Positions 15,679 through 24,127 of a DNA stretch of 28,960 bases are shown here, piece by piece. A program made the translations under genes and the position numbers. The stretch is from UBA6115 sp964629345 (GTDB lineage Bacteria; Bacillota; Clostridia; Christensenellales; Aristaeellaceae): NCBI GenBank assembly GCA_964629345.1, contig CAZVSG010000017.1, positions 1-28,960 on the forward strand. The letters run 5' to 3'. The notes below the pieces were generated by a model. The model was not told the origin of the DNA, did not search any database, and worked only from the letters and a program-made list of their open reading frames with translations. The stretch's first letter is position 1, and every line of letters begins with the position of its first letter.

Positions 15679-16950
15679 TTATTTGCCGAGAAGCTGTTCG
15701 TTCAGCTGCGTTTCCAGCACGGCCAGGGCGTCGGCGACGCTTGCGTAGGTCGCGGTCGTGCACAGTTCGACGAACATGTTGTTGATGCTCTCCTTGAAGA
15801 CGTCGGTGTTGAAGTGCCCTAAGTATCGGCCGTTGGGAAGGATGTCAATGAGGAATTTGACGTGCGGCATCGCCTCCAGGTAGGTCTGGTTGTCCAGCAG
15901 GGACGTGCGCGCAGGCAGCATCCCGCAGGCGATCAGGTGGCCGATGATGTTTTCTTCACTGGTCATGAAGTTGATGAACTCCCAGGCGGCCTCCTGATTG
16001 GGGCTTGCGGACGACACGGCCAGACCCCAGCCGGTTTCGGCCGCGAAGGCCACATTGTCACCGTACCACGGCATCGGGATGTAGTCGATCTCGTTCCCAA
16101 GCTCAAAGCCGTAGATCTCGATCAGCTCGGAGAGGACCCAGGGGCCGCGCATGACCATCATGCCGCGGCCTTCCGCCAGGTTGTAGTGCCCCTCGTTGTC
16201 CCCGCCTCCGGTGAGCGGGTCGACGTTGGCAAGGTGTTTTTCCGTCACATAGCCGACAAGCTCCTGCATGGTCTGCACCGCGATGGGCGAGGTCAGGTCA
16301 AAGGTGCCGTCCTCCCTCAGGTACTCGCCGCCGGAGGACAGGATCATGCTCATCCAGGTGTACATGATGTTGTCCCAGGTGACGAAGTCAAAGCCTTTCA
16401 TGTCCATGACCGCGCCGTCGCCCTCGGACGTCTGTTCGGCGATGCTGATCATCTCTTCCCAGGTCGTGGGGTAAGCAAGGCCGCGCGTATCAAACTCCGC
16501 CTTGTTGACCAGCAGCCCGCCGGACTCGATGTTGAACTCAAGCGGGACGCCGTAGTATTTGTCCTCATAGGTAAAGGTGCCGTAGGTGGGGGGCAGGTAG
16601 TCCTCGCTGATCTGTTTGGCCAGTTCATCGGACACCTCGGCCAGCGCGCCGGTAGGCGCGAAATCCGCCGCCCATCCGCCCCAGATCTCATAGATGTCTG
16701 CACCGCCGCTCCCGGCGATCAGGGACGTCTGGGTCTTTGCCTGAAAGTCGTCGTAGGGGAAGAACTCGGTCTTGACTTCGATGCGGTCCTGCGAGGCGTT
16801 GAACCGGTCGACGATCTCCTGGTGGGATTTATTCCAGCCTTCGTTCTGGTGCGCCCAGTACTTCAGCGTAATCTTCCCCTGCGCCAGGGCAGGAGCTGCA
16901 AGCAGCAGGATGGTCACACAAAGCATCAGGGCCAGCAAGCGTCTCTTCAT
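15679..16950 (-). CDS. Extracellular sugar-binding protein, family 1 (CUT1 importer)
   Basis: 423 residues. The signal peptide is about 1-23 (MKRRLLALMLCV, hydrophobic core, APALA cleavage site); the only cysteine of that region is in the core and there is no lipobox, so a soluble periplasmic protein is likely. The mature start KITLKYWAHQNEGW and the later IVDRFNASQ pattern, the GRGMMVMRGPW block and AAWEFINFMTSEEN are typical of SBP_bac_1 proteins for oligosaccharides or glycosides. AAAGGAGGT precedes the ATG. The gene follows the GH4 glycosidase gene by 23 nt, so the imported ligand is probably the glycoside that the GH4 enzyme cleaves. Confidence 0.93.
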   Translation of the reverse strand: MKRRLLALMLCVTILLLAAPALAQGKITLKYWAHQNEGWNKSHQEIVDRFNASQDRIEVKTEFFPYDDFQAKTQTSLIAGSGGADIYEIWGGWAADFAPTGALAEVSDELAKQISEDYLPPTYGTFTYEDKYYGVPLEFNIESGGLLVNKAEFDTRGLAYPTTWEEMISIAEQTSEGDGAVMDMKGFDFVTWDNIMYTWMSMILSSGGEYLREDGTFDLTSPIAVQTMQELVGYVTEKHLANVDPLTGGGDNEGHYNLAEGRGMMVMRGPWVLSELIEIYGFELGNEIDYIPMPWYGDNVAFAAETGWGLAVSSASPNQEAAWEFINFMTSEENIIGHLIACGMLPARTSLLDNQTYLEAMPHVKFLIDILPNGRYLGHFNTDVFKESINNMFVELCTTATYASVADALAVLETQLNEQLLGK

Positions 16951-16973
16951 TCCGGAGTACCTCCTTTAATTGT

Positions 16974-18302
16974 TTAAATCCTGGTGGATTTAAAGTATGC
17001 AAGATATTCCCTGTTCTTTTCGAACATGGCGTTGGTCATGTCCCTGATCTCCTGCAGGCTCAGCACGCTGGCCGTCAGGGGATCGAAAAGGATGGCCTGG
17101 TAGATCTTCATCGGGTCGCCTTCCAGGAAGCCATGGACCGCCAGTTCTTCGCAGCGGGACAGGTTGTTGACCAGCAGGGCGATCTGGTCCGGCAGGGGGT
17201 CAACATGGATGGGCTGGATGCCCGCGCGGGAGGCGATCACAGGCACCTCGACGCAGGCGCCTTCGGGCAGGTTGCTCACAAGGCCGAAGTTGCGCAGGTT
17301 GCCGTTGAACATGTAGGGCGTATTGTCGCCGAAGAGGGCGTTGAAGATGTTGGAGGCGTATTCCCCTCCCCTGGAAAGGTCTTTGTCCGGGCTGTCAAGC
17401 CATTGCTTGAACTCGCTCTCCCAGGTGTTCTCCCGGTTCAGGTATTCCTTGAGGATGAAAGCGTGTTCGCCGGGGTTCCACTCGGTCCCGTGTGTACAGT
17501 ACTTTTCGATCAGGTCCGGGCGCTTGCGAAACCAGTAGAGGTATTCGGAGTTGTGGCCGGAAGACTCGGTGCAGTAGTAGCCAAGGGCCTTGAACAGTTC
17601 GTTGCGCACGGGCTCCGCGTTGGCCACCTCCGGCCTCTCCATCGCTTCGCGGATCAGCGGATAGGCATCCTTCCCCTTCCACTTATACTCGATGAAGTAG
17701 GCCTGGTGGTTGATGCCCGCGCAGGTGTAGGTGATTTCCTCCATCGGCGCGCCGATGAATCCGGCCAGCAGCTCGCTGGTCCCCTGGACGCTGTGGCACA
17801 ACCCGGTGACATTGGCCTTGGTCTCGCTCTGCAGCACTCTGCACAGCATGGCCATGGGGTTGGTGTAATTGAGCACGACGGCATCCGGGCAGTATTTTTC
17901 AACGTTGCGGCAGATCTCCAGCATAGCCGGGGCGGTCCTTAGGAAGCGGAAGATGCCGGAAGGCCCCCGCGTGTCGCCCACGCAGATATCCACGCCAAAG
18001 CTCTTGGGGATCTCGATGTCATGACGCCAGATACTGACGCCGCCCTGCAGGATCGTGATCAGAACGCCGTCGGCGCCTTCCAGCGCGGTTTTCAGGTCAG
18101 TGGTCTTCGTCACGGTCGCGGGATATTTCCCTGCCTCAAAGATGCTTTTCACGCCCTTCATGGCATAATCCAGGCGCTTCTCGTTGATGTCCATCAGGCA
18201 GATGTGCGCGTCGCGGAACGCATCAAACGTCATGATGTCCGTGACCAGGCCCCTGGTAAACTCCAGCGACCCGGCCCCGATGAAGGTGATTTTTCTGGCC
18301 AT
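16974..18302 (-). CDS. Glycoside hydrolase family 4 (alpha-galactosidase/alpha-galacturonidase-like)
   Basis: 442 residues, normal for GH4. These enzymes cleave glycosides in the cytoplasm by an NAD-dependent oxidation-elimination mechanism that also needs a divalent metal. The NAD site is FIGAGSLEFT (7-16). Family motifs are LNYTNPM (144-150), the metal-binding Cys169 in GLCHSVQG and His199 in AGINHQAY. The CHSV signature resembles that of MelA-type alpha-galactosidases rather than the 6-phospho-glucosidases. No PTS gene is near and an ABC importer follows, so an unphosphorylated substrate is likely. AAAGGAG lies before ATG 18302. The exact sugar (galactoside, galacturonide or other) cannot be decided. 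Confidence 0.9.
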   Translation of the reverse strand: MARKITFIGAGSLEFTRGLVTDIMTFDAFRDAHICLMDINEKRLDYAMKGVKSIFEAGKYPATVTKTTDLKTALEGADGVLITILQGGVSIWRHDIEIPKSFGVDICVGDTRGPSGIFRFLRTAPAMLEICRNVEKYCPDAVVLNYTNPMAMLCRVLQSETKANVTGLCHSVQGTSELLAGFIGAPMEEITYTCAGINHQAYFIEYKWKGKDAYPLIREAMERPEVANAEPVRNELFKALGYYCTESSGHNSEYLYWFRKRPDLIEKYCTHGTEWNPGEHAFILKEYLNRENTWESEFKQWLDSPDKDLSRGGEYASNIFNALFGDNTPYMFNGNLRNFGLVSNLPEGACVEVPVIASRAGIQPIHVDPLPDQIALLVNNLSRCEELAVHGFLEGDPMKIYQAILFDPLTASVLSLQEIRDMTNAMFEKNREYLAYFKSTRI

Positions 18303-18379
18303 TGAATGCTCCTTTGGGAATGAATTCTGCCGGTATCTCCGTACGGGCAGTGCAGGCTCCCTCTCAGGGACAAGGCGAC

Positions 18380-18404
18380 CGCCGCCCTTGGCGTCCGGGC
18401 GGCG
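18380..18404 (-). promoter_or_regulatory. GC hairpin between isomerase and GH4 genes
   Basis: CGCCGCCC (18380-18387) pairs with GGGCGGCG (18397-18404) around a 9-nt loop, in the 114-nt gap between the two genes. There is no U-run on the - strand. It may affect message stability or read-through; nothing else is recognisable in this gap apart from the GH4 ribosome site. Confidence 0.5.
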
Positions 18405-18416
18405 CGGGACAGTGAT

Positions 18417-19805
18417 TCAGTCTGATGACAGCGCGATCACCTCCATCCCTGTCATTTCCGCAAAGTCGATCATTTGCCGGTACAGATGCCTGCCATAGCC
18501 CAGGCAGGCGTACTCGTTGTCCCAGTGCTCCATCAGCCGGTCCACGTCGCAGTTGACCTTCAGGAAGGCATGGGGCCAGAACGGGATCCCGCACTCTTTC
18601 CTGCGGGCGTTGATCTCCTCATCGCCGGGCTCGTACACCCGGCAGCGGGTGATCACAAGGCGGAACCTGCCGTCCACCCGGCACACCCGTCCCAGAACCC
18701 CTTCGCCCGCCTTGCAGACCAGGCTGACGGAAAGCCCTCCCGCCGCGCCCTCTGTCGCGATGCCATGCTCCGCAAAGCGCGCGCCGTGCCTGTTCGCCAG
18801 GGAAGGCGGGACCGCGCCGTCACCGATGATCTTGACCTCTTTGGACGCCTTGTCCAGGCATTGCAGGTCGCCGTAATACGGCGGGTCCTGGCTCAGATAG
18901 GTGATCAGGATGCTGGTCAGCGCGGTATTGAAATCCGACAGCGTGGAGGTGGGCACTCCATCCTCAAGCATCATGCTCTGCGCGAAGCAGGTCGCGGTAT
19001 AGTCGTCCGCCAGGCCGGGGAAGGACTGGATCGTATAATACCGGTAATCATATTTGCGAAGCAGTTTCTTCAGCGCGAGGTAGAGCCGGACCGACCGCTC
19101 CGTCATCGCGCTGCGCTCCGGCTGTTCGGTGAATTTCCGGCTGATCAGGTCAAAGGCATCGTCCAGTTCCTCTTTGGTGACTTCCTTGGCGGTGCTGACC
19201 AGCTCCGTCGTATCGCGGGAGTCGATGTCGATCCCAAAGGTCTTCATCCACTGCGAGGGATCGGCGGTGCCGCAGGTCTGTCCCATCCCGCGGCCCCCGA
19301 AGGCGCCCAGCGTGGTCATCTGCAGGCGGTTCTTCAGCGCCGATGCCTGGCAGTAATCAACGATCCTGGCAACTTCAGCCGGGTCTTCAGCAGCGCCGTA
19401 CACAAAGCGGTGCGGGATGCCAAGTTCCTTCAGGGCAGCCTTGAGCACCAGGCCGCCCACCGGCCGCCACCCCTGGGAGCCGGGATAGGTCCAGACCACG
19501 ATGCCCTTTCCTGTCTTGGCGAATTCGCGAAGGGCCCCCGCCATATGCGCCGCCCAGACCCAGGTGCCCGAGAACAGAACGAGACAGTCCACACTGTCAT
19601 CACGGGCCAAAGGCAGGATCACCTGCTTCGCTTCCTCTTTGGTAGCGATGATCAGTTTCTCCTCCGCCACCTCAAGCCCGGCATCTCTCAGCGCCTGCGC
19701 CGACCGCCTGACAACGTCGCCGTCAATGAACGGGGTCCCCAAAGGATCCTTCAACCCGTCCTTGTGCACGCCATACACCACATAACCAACCTTTGCCCTG
19801 ATCAC
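18417..19805 (-). CDS. L-fucose/L-arabinose isomerase family protein
   Basis: 462 residues, starting at GTG 19805 with GGAGGAGGAG just upstream. The N-terminal domain (KVGYVVYGVHKDG, then LVLFSGTWVWAAHMAG) and the stretches TLGAFGGRGMGQTCG and MLEDGVPTSTLSD are those of the L-fucose isomerase fold; the Glu and Asp of the latter block are candidates for the two acidic metal ligands. Family members convert an aldose to the ketose with Mn(II) in the cytoplasm. It is shorter than E. coli FucI (about 590), like other divergent FucI-type proteins in sugar operons. Followed by the GH4 gene and preceded by mutarotase and kinase genes, it probably isomerises the monosaccharide released by GH4 before phosphorylation. 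Confidence 0.85.
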   Translation of the reverse strand: MIRAKVGYVVYGVHKDGLKDPLGTPFIDGDVVRRSAQALRDAGLEVAEEKLIIATKEEAKQVILPLARDDSVDCLVLFSGTWVWAAHMAGALREFAKTGKGIVVWTYPGSQGWRPVGGLVLKAALKELGIPHRFVYGAAEDPAEVARIVDYCQASALKNRLQMTTLGAFGGRGMGQTCGTADPSQWMKTFGIDIDSRDTTELVSTAKEVTKEELDDAFDLISRKFTEQPERSAMTERSVRLYLALKKLLRKYDYRYYTIQSFPGLADDYTATCFAQSMMLEDGVPTSTLSDFNTALTSILITYLSQDPPYYGDLQCLDKASKEVKIIGDGAVPPSLANRHGARFAEHGIATEGAAGGLSVSLVCKAGEGVLGRVCRVDGRFRLVITRCRVYEPGDEEINARRKECGIPFWPHAFLKVNCDVDRLMEHWDNEYACLGYGRHLYRQMIDFAEMTGMEVIALSSD

Positions 19806-19838
19806 GCCTGCTCCTCCTCCAATTCCTGCTGTTTTCCA

Positions 19839-19856
19839 AAGGCCTTGCCAGGCCTT
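19839..19856 (-). repeat. Short palindromic repeats AAGGCCT/AGGCCTT between mutarotase and isomerase genes
   Basis: AAGGCCT (19839-19845) pairs with AGGCCTT (19850-19856) around TGCC, and a third copy of the palindromic AAGGCCT follows at 19857-19863. It lies in the 63-nt gap between the two genes. It could be a weak hairpin or a leftover repeat; no U-run is seen. Confidence 0.4.
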
Positions 19857-19868
19857 AAGGCCTGTACC

Positions 19869-20921
19869 TTAACCAGGTTCCGTCCGCTCCACGATGAATT
19901 CCGTTGCTCTGCAGTATTCCTCCCCCGGGGAGAGCAGCACTGAAGCCCGGTGTTCCGGGAGATTGACCGCGTTGGGCAACTCCCCGGTCTCCAGGCAGAC
20001 GCCCCAGTGCTTCCCGTACTTCATGCCCGATTTTCCGTTCACCTCCGACAGGCCGTTGCCGGTATAGACCAGGACGCCCCCTGCGTCTGTCCGGCAGGCA
20101 AGCCGCAAGCCGCTGTGTGCGCAGGACAGCCTTGCCGCGATCCGGAACCCGGATCCCCTGACCTTATAGTAATGATCGACTCCGTCCGCTGCCGCGACCT
20201 CCCGGTTCCATGCCTGACCCACGGCGTCACCGATCCGCGTTTCAGCCCTGAAATCAAGCGGCGTATCGGCGACTTCAGGGAAGCGCCCGGTCACCAGCGG
20301 GGCCGGGCCGCAGGTGGTTTCCGCATAATGGTCGGAGAATACCTTCAGACTTTGATCCAGGCAGTCACGCCGCGCGCCTTCCAGATTGAAATAGCTGTGG
20401 TTTGTGAAGCTCAGTGACGTCTCCACGCTGCAGGCGGCGCGGTATTCCAGCCGCAGGGTGTTCAGCCGCGGGATCCGGTAGGTGAGGCTGGCCTGCATCC
20501 TGCCCGGGAATAGAAGCGAACCTTCCGGAAAACAAAGAGAGAACCTCACGCCGTCCGGCAGCGTCTCCCAGTCCCAGACCTGGCTGTGGAACCCGTCCGG
20601 CCCGCTGTGCATGCTGTCGGGCCCCGCGTTTCTTGGCAGCTGGACCGTCTGGCCTGCGAGCGTACACCGACCTTGCGCCATGCGGTCTGCGATGGGGCCG
20701 ATCATCGCGCCAAAAAAATGCCGGCCGGCCAGGTAATCTCCCAGGCTGTCGTATCCCAGAACGATGTCCAGGGGCTCATCCCCGGCGTCCCGCGCGATCA
20801 AGGACTGCAGTACGCCGCCGTAATTGCTCACGGAAACGATCAAACCTTCGCCGGCCACGGTGAACAGGGATACCTCTTTTCCCTCATGGGTGCCCCAGTC
20901 TCTGCGCGAAACCTGAACCAT
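19869..20921 (-). CDS. Aldose 1-epimerase (galactose mutarotase family)
   Basis: I start at ATG 20921 (MVQVSRRDWG), 4 nt after the stop of the kinase gene, with a GAGGG-rich ribosome site; the upstream ATG at 20954 lies inside the kinase gene. This gives 350 residues, normal for GalM. It interconverts alpha and beta anomers of free aldoses. Family landmarks are SNYGGVLQSL near residue 29, PRNAGPDSMHSG, the catalytic-region LSFTNHSYFNL with its His, and the C-terminal CLETGELPNAVN carrying the probable base Glu. It provides the anomer needed by the isomerase or kinase after GH4 cleavage. Confidence 0.92.
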   Translation of the reverse strand: MVQVSRRDWGTHEGKEVSLFTVAGEGLIVSVSNYGGVLQSLIARDAGDEPLDIVLGYDSLGDYLAGRHFFGAMIGPIADRMAQGRCTLAGQTVQLPRNAGPDSMHSGPDGFHSQVWDWETLPDGVRFSLCFPEGSLLFPGRMQASLTYRIPRLNTLRLEYRAACSVETSLSFTNHSYFNLEGARRDCLDQSLKVFSDHYAETTCGPAPLVTGRFPEVADTPLDFRAETRIGDAVGQAWNREVAAADGVDHYYKVRGSGFRIAARLSCAHSGLRLACRTDAGGVLVYTGNGLSEVNGKSGMKYGKHWGVCLETGELPNAVNLPEHRASVLLSPGEEYCRATEFIVERTEPG

Positions 20922-20925
20922 CCCC

Positions 20926-21933
20926 TCAGCCCTCCGCCCTGTCCAATTCTTCAACCAGGCGCAGCGCCAGTTCCCGGTCGATGTGCTCTGCGATGGTGTC
21001 CATCACCTTGACGGATTCGGCGGCCAGCCGGGACCCCAGACCCGCGGCTGAAGCGCCGGATTCCGGCAGGAAGGGCAGCCCCAGGGCGAGGCCGCAGACG
21101 ATTCCGGCCAGATACGCATCCCCTGCGCCGCCTGTCGCGACCGCTTTGACCGGCTGCGCGGGGAGATAGCGGATCGTCCCCTCCCCGCAGGCGAAACTGC
21201 CCAGAGCGCCGAAAGTGACCGCCAGCAAGGCCTCCCGGCGGGCGAGGCGGAGCTTTTCATAGCACTTCCATGCCAGCCGGGAGGGCTCCTTTTCCGCGTC
21301 GCCGGAGAAGGCCGCAGCCTCGTCCTCGTTCAGGACCAGGAGGTCTGTGACCTGCAGGCCGCCCCCATCCACAAACGCCTGCGCCTCGTCGCTGAGGAAG
21401 GAGGCGACGCAGAACGCGCCCGCCGCTTTCGCCCGCCTGAGAAGGGCCAGCCTTGCGCCCAAGGGGACCTCCGGCACGGCGATGGCGGCGGTCTCCCCGT
21501 CCGCGGGCTGGGAAAGACCCGCGAAGGCGGCTTCAACATCCCCTTCGTTCACCAGGGAGCTGGCGCTCCCCGCTGTGGTGATGTTGCATACGGATTTGTC
21601 CGGATACTGAAGGCACACGGCGTACATCGTCGGCCTGTCCGGAACGGCGCGGACAAACGCGGTGTCGATCCCGGCTCCCTTCATCATCCCCGCCAGTTCC
21701 GCCCCCGGCCGGTCCGACCCGACGGCTCCGATCGCGTGTACAACTGTCTCCGGGGCGAGGATGCGCGCAATGTAGTGGAGGATGATGTGCAGCTTGCAGT
21801 AATCCTTCGCCGGGCTAAGGCTGGCGAGGCGGGTCTCATTACGGCTCAGGGTGCGGTTCCCTTCCAATTCAAACAGGATCCCGCCGCCGATGCCGCCCGT
21901 CCCGATGACCTGCGTGAATTTAAGCGCGGCCAT
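20926..21933 (-). CDS. PfkB-family carbohydrate kinase
   Basis: The start is ATG 21933 (MAALKFTQVIGTGGIGGG), overlapping the end of the NagB-like gene by 14 nt; a GTG at 21945 is a less likely start. 335 residues. It shows the N-terminal glycine-rich entry GTGGIGGG, a middle TTAGSA, VLNEDEAAAF, and the C-terminal PfkB signature ATGGAGDAYLAG with the catalytic Asp. The usual DTTGAGD is slightly changed to ATGGAGD. It transfers phosphate from ATP to a sugar hydroxyl. In context it probably phosphorylates the ketose made by the isomerase at 18417-19805. No matching aldolase is in the operon, so the lower part of the pathway lies elsewhere. Confidence 0.88.
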   Translation of the reverse strand: MAALKFTQVIGTGGIGGGILFELEGNRTLSRNETRLASLSPAKDYCKLHIILHYIARILAPETVVHAIGAVGSDRPGAELAGMMKGAGIDTAFVRAVPDRPTMYAVCLQYPDKSVCNITTAGSASSLVNEGDVEAAFAGLSQPADGETAAIAVPEVPLGARLALLRRAKAAGAFCVASFLSDEAQAFVDGGGLQVTDLLVLNEDEAAAFSGDAEKEPSRLAWKCYEKLRLARREALLAVTFGALGSFACGEGTIRYLPAQPVKAVATGGAGDAYLAGIVCGLALGLPFLPESGASAAGLGSRLAAESVKVMDTIAEHIDRELALRLVEELDRAEG

Positions 21934-22800
21934 CGTTGACCCCACGGAACGTCCAATGCGGGTTGAGGGAAATGGGGTGTTCGGCGGTTGCCAGCGTGGC
22001 TGTCAACAGGGCGTCCGGATGTTCCTGCAGCAAGGTGATCGGATATTCCGGGTCAGGATCCGAAAACAGCGCGACGCGCAGCGCTGTCTGTTTCCAGGCG
22101 CCGGTATCGCTGAACAGGCGCACTTTCCGGGCCCGCAGGCATTCCGCGATCCCCAGCGTCACCGACATGGGGGGCACAAACTGGTAGGCGGTGCCGTACT
22201 GGCGCTGCGCCAGCGCGAGGACTGTGTCCTGATTGTTGTCCTGGATCCGGATGGATGGAGAATGGATGTTTACCAGATGGACCCGGCCTGATTGTAGGCG
22301 ATGTGGCCGTCCTGCCCCCAACCGCCGTAGGTCAGGTCCAGCTCTTCCCGCCAGATCTCCTTCCTGACCGTTTCCATCGTTTCCGGCGTCAGGAAGAAAC
22401 GCTGATCCTCCGGTACCGCAAGGTCTTTCCTGATCCCGCCGTAAAAACATCTTTCCATGGTGGAGCGGAAGTTGTACGGGTCATCCGGGTGCAGCGTCCT
22501 GCCCTCCCAATCCAGGCACTCGTCCATGTGGAACACCACCAGGTTGCGCAGAGAGATGCCGCGGCTGTTGACGAGATCCTCAAAGGGCTTGTACCAGCAG
22601 CCGGGGCCGCAGGGGATGATGGCGCGGAACTGCCGGCCCTCCCGGTCGGCCTGCAGGATGCCCTCCGCCAGCTCCTCCGCCATGAGCCGGCCCATCGCCT
22701 GCGAATCCTTGACCAGGCGGAAAGGGACCCGGAGACCGGGATGGGTTTCCAGCTCGCCTGCCGGAACCGCGCACCAGGTATAGAGTTTTTTCAGATCCAT
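21920..22800 (-). pseudogene. NagB-like sugar-phosphate deaminase/isomerase homolog with a 1-nt frameshift
   Basis: The first part reads from ATG 22800 (MDLKKLYTWC) to a stop at 22270; the rest continues in the -1 frame (LVNIHSPSIRIQDNN) to the stop at 21920. The shift must lie between about 22277 and 22287. Together they make about 293 residues, a little longer than glucosamine-6-phosphate deaminase (about 266). Family motifs are IIPCGPGCW (substrate phosphate loop), HMDECLDW and GQDGHIAYNQAG. In true NagB the last motif reads GHIAFNEP; here the catalytic-region Glu is Gln, so even an intact form may act on another sugar phosphate. The frameshift may be a real lesion or a single-base sequence error. 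Confidence 0.8.
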
Positions 22801-22889
22801 GCCGTGTCACTCCCATTCATCGAGTCTGCCGGAAGGTTGAAGCCGGAGTTCCCTGTACAACCGGCGCGGAATCATATCAGTCCCGCGCG

Positions 22890-24056
22890 TCACAGCAACT
22901 GCTCCACCAGCGCGTCGCTGACTGCCCGCATCCCGATGGCGATACCGCCCAGCACACTGGCCTGTTCGCGAAGAGGGGAGGTGAGGAGTTCCGGCACGAA
23001 GGGAACATGCCTTGACAGGATGCCGCGCCAGCCCGGGATCAGCGTCGGGCCGAGGAAATCGCCCAGGCGCCCGCCGAACACGACAAGTTCCACGTTCAGG
23101 ACGGATATCGCGTTGATCAGCATGATGCCGATGATATCGGAAATCTTCCGTATCAGCTCCTGCGCAACGGGGTGGTTGTTCCGGCTTTCTTCCAGAAGAC
23201 CCTGAAAATCCTTCCCAAGCCCGCTGCGCGCCATGCTTTCCTGGATGGCGCTTCCGGATACCAGGGTCTCCAGCACGCCCTGTTCGTCAAACCTGTCCCG
23301 CAACCCGGCCGGGTCAGGCACCATATACCCCACTTCTCCCGCCGCGTTGTTGACCCCCCTGTACAGTTCGCCGTTCAGGATCAGCGCGGAGCCGATGCCC
23401 ACGCCATGGCTGAGGTAGAGGATGTCCCTGTATCCCTTCGCCGCGCCTTTCCACTTCTCACCGATCGCGCCCAGGTTCACGCTGTTCTCCACAAAGACCG
23501 GGGCATGGCAGAACGCCTGGATGCGCCGGGTGATCTCCTGTATGTCAATAGGCGCCATGAAGGGCACAAGGATGAGCTTGCCGGTTCTCGGATCCAGGAT
23601 CCCTGGAAAGCCGAGGCTGACGTATTTGACCTGCGTGGCCTGGATGCCGCCGCTCCGGACCGTATCTTCGATCAAACCGATCAGACATTCCTCCGCGACG
23701 TTCTCCCCGTCCAGCGCGCGGTAATCCCGTTTGTGGTAGACGACCTCTTTCCCCTCAAGGTCGCAGAGCATGACACGGATCTGGGACCGTCCGATGTCTG
23801 CGCCGATGATGTAGCCCCACGTGGCGTTGAACTCCACCAGGGTTGACTTCCTGCCGATGCTGTTGTTCCCGCTTCCGGCCTCCTTCAGGTACTGGCTCTC
23901 CAGCAGTTTCCTGACGTTAGAGGATACGGTAGGGAAACTCATGTTCAGCATCCTGGACAGATCCGCGCGTGAAAGCGGCCCGTGCTTGCGGACACAGTCA
24001 AGGATGACTTTCCTGTTGTGAGCGCCGAGATTTTCCGGTGTTCCAGGGCTTAGCAT
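22890..24056 (-). CDS. ROK-family transcriptional repressor (NagC/XylR-like)
   Basis: 388 residues. An N-terminal winged helix-turn-helix is seen at about 25-55 (GPLSRADLSRMLNMSFPTVS), followed by a ROK sugar-kinase-like domain with GADIGRSQIRV and HGVGIGSALI. The ROK zinc motif CxCGxxGC is missing; the region after AAGEVGYMV goes on without paired cysteines. It probably senses a sugar or sugar phosphate and releases DNA. It is the first gene of its operon, directly behind a strong promoter overlapped by a palindrome, which suggests autoregulation and control of the downstream GH4/importer genes. Start at ATG 24056, about 30 nt after the predicted transcription start. Confidence 0.9.
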   Translation of the reverse strand: MLSPGTPENLGAHNRKVILDCVRKHGPLSRADLSRMLNMSFPTVSSNVRKLLESQYLKEAGSGNNSIGRKSTLVEFNATWGYIIGADIGRSQIRVMLCDLEGKEVVYHKRDYRALDGENVAEECLIGLIEDTVRSGGIQATQVKYVSLGFPGILDPRTGKLILVPFMAPIDIQEITRRIQAFCHAPVFVENSVNLGAIGEKWKGAAKGYRDILYLSHGVGIGSALILNGELYRGVNNAAGEVGYMVPDPAGLRDRFDEQGVLETLVSGSAIQESMARSGLGKDFQGLLEESRNNHPVAQELIRKISDIIGIMLINAISVLNVELVVFGGRLGDFLGPTLIPGWRGILSRHVPFVPELLTSPLREQASVLGGIAIGMRAVSDALVEQLL

Positions 24057-24079
24057 ATTTCCCGTACCTTTCTGTTTAC

Positions 24080-24100
24080 TTATGAATATTTCATTAATAA
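24080..24100. promoter_or_regulatory. Candidate operator of the ROK repressor
   Basis: An imperfect 21-bp inverted repeat: TTATGAAT, 5-nt centre ATTTC, ATTAATAA (7 of 8 arm positions match). A perfect smaller repeat ATGAA-TAT-TTCAT lies within it. It covers the -10 box and the start region of the promoter of the ROK operon. Known ROK operators (NagC, Mlc, XylR) are AT-rich palindromes of about this size. That this repressor binds it is inference. Confidence 0.55.
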
Positions 24101-24122
24101 CACGGATGTCTTTCTATGTCAA
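24094..24122 (-). promoter_or_regulatory. Sigma-70-type promoter of the ROK/glycoside operon
   Basis: On the - strand TTGACA (24122-24117) is followed after exactly 17 nt by TATTAA (24099-24094). A consensus -35 box, ideal spacing and a near-consensus -10 box make this the clearest promoter in the window. Start of transcription is expected near 24087, leaving about 30 nt of leader before the ROK ATG. Confidence 0.8.
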
Positions 24123-24127
24123 CTATC

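Noticed and set aside
18474..19943. Long + strand open frame opposite the isomerase gene (489 codons)
   Set aside because: It is antisense to a clearly recognisable protein in GC-rich sequence, shows no family motifs and is rich in His, Gln, Arg and Pro, typical of a shadow frame.
22270..22290. Programmed -1 frameshift in the NagB-like gene
   Set aside because: No X-XXY-YYZ slippery site and no strong downstream structure were seen; a simple lesion or sequence error is more likely.
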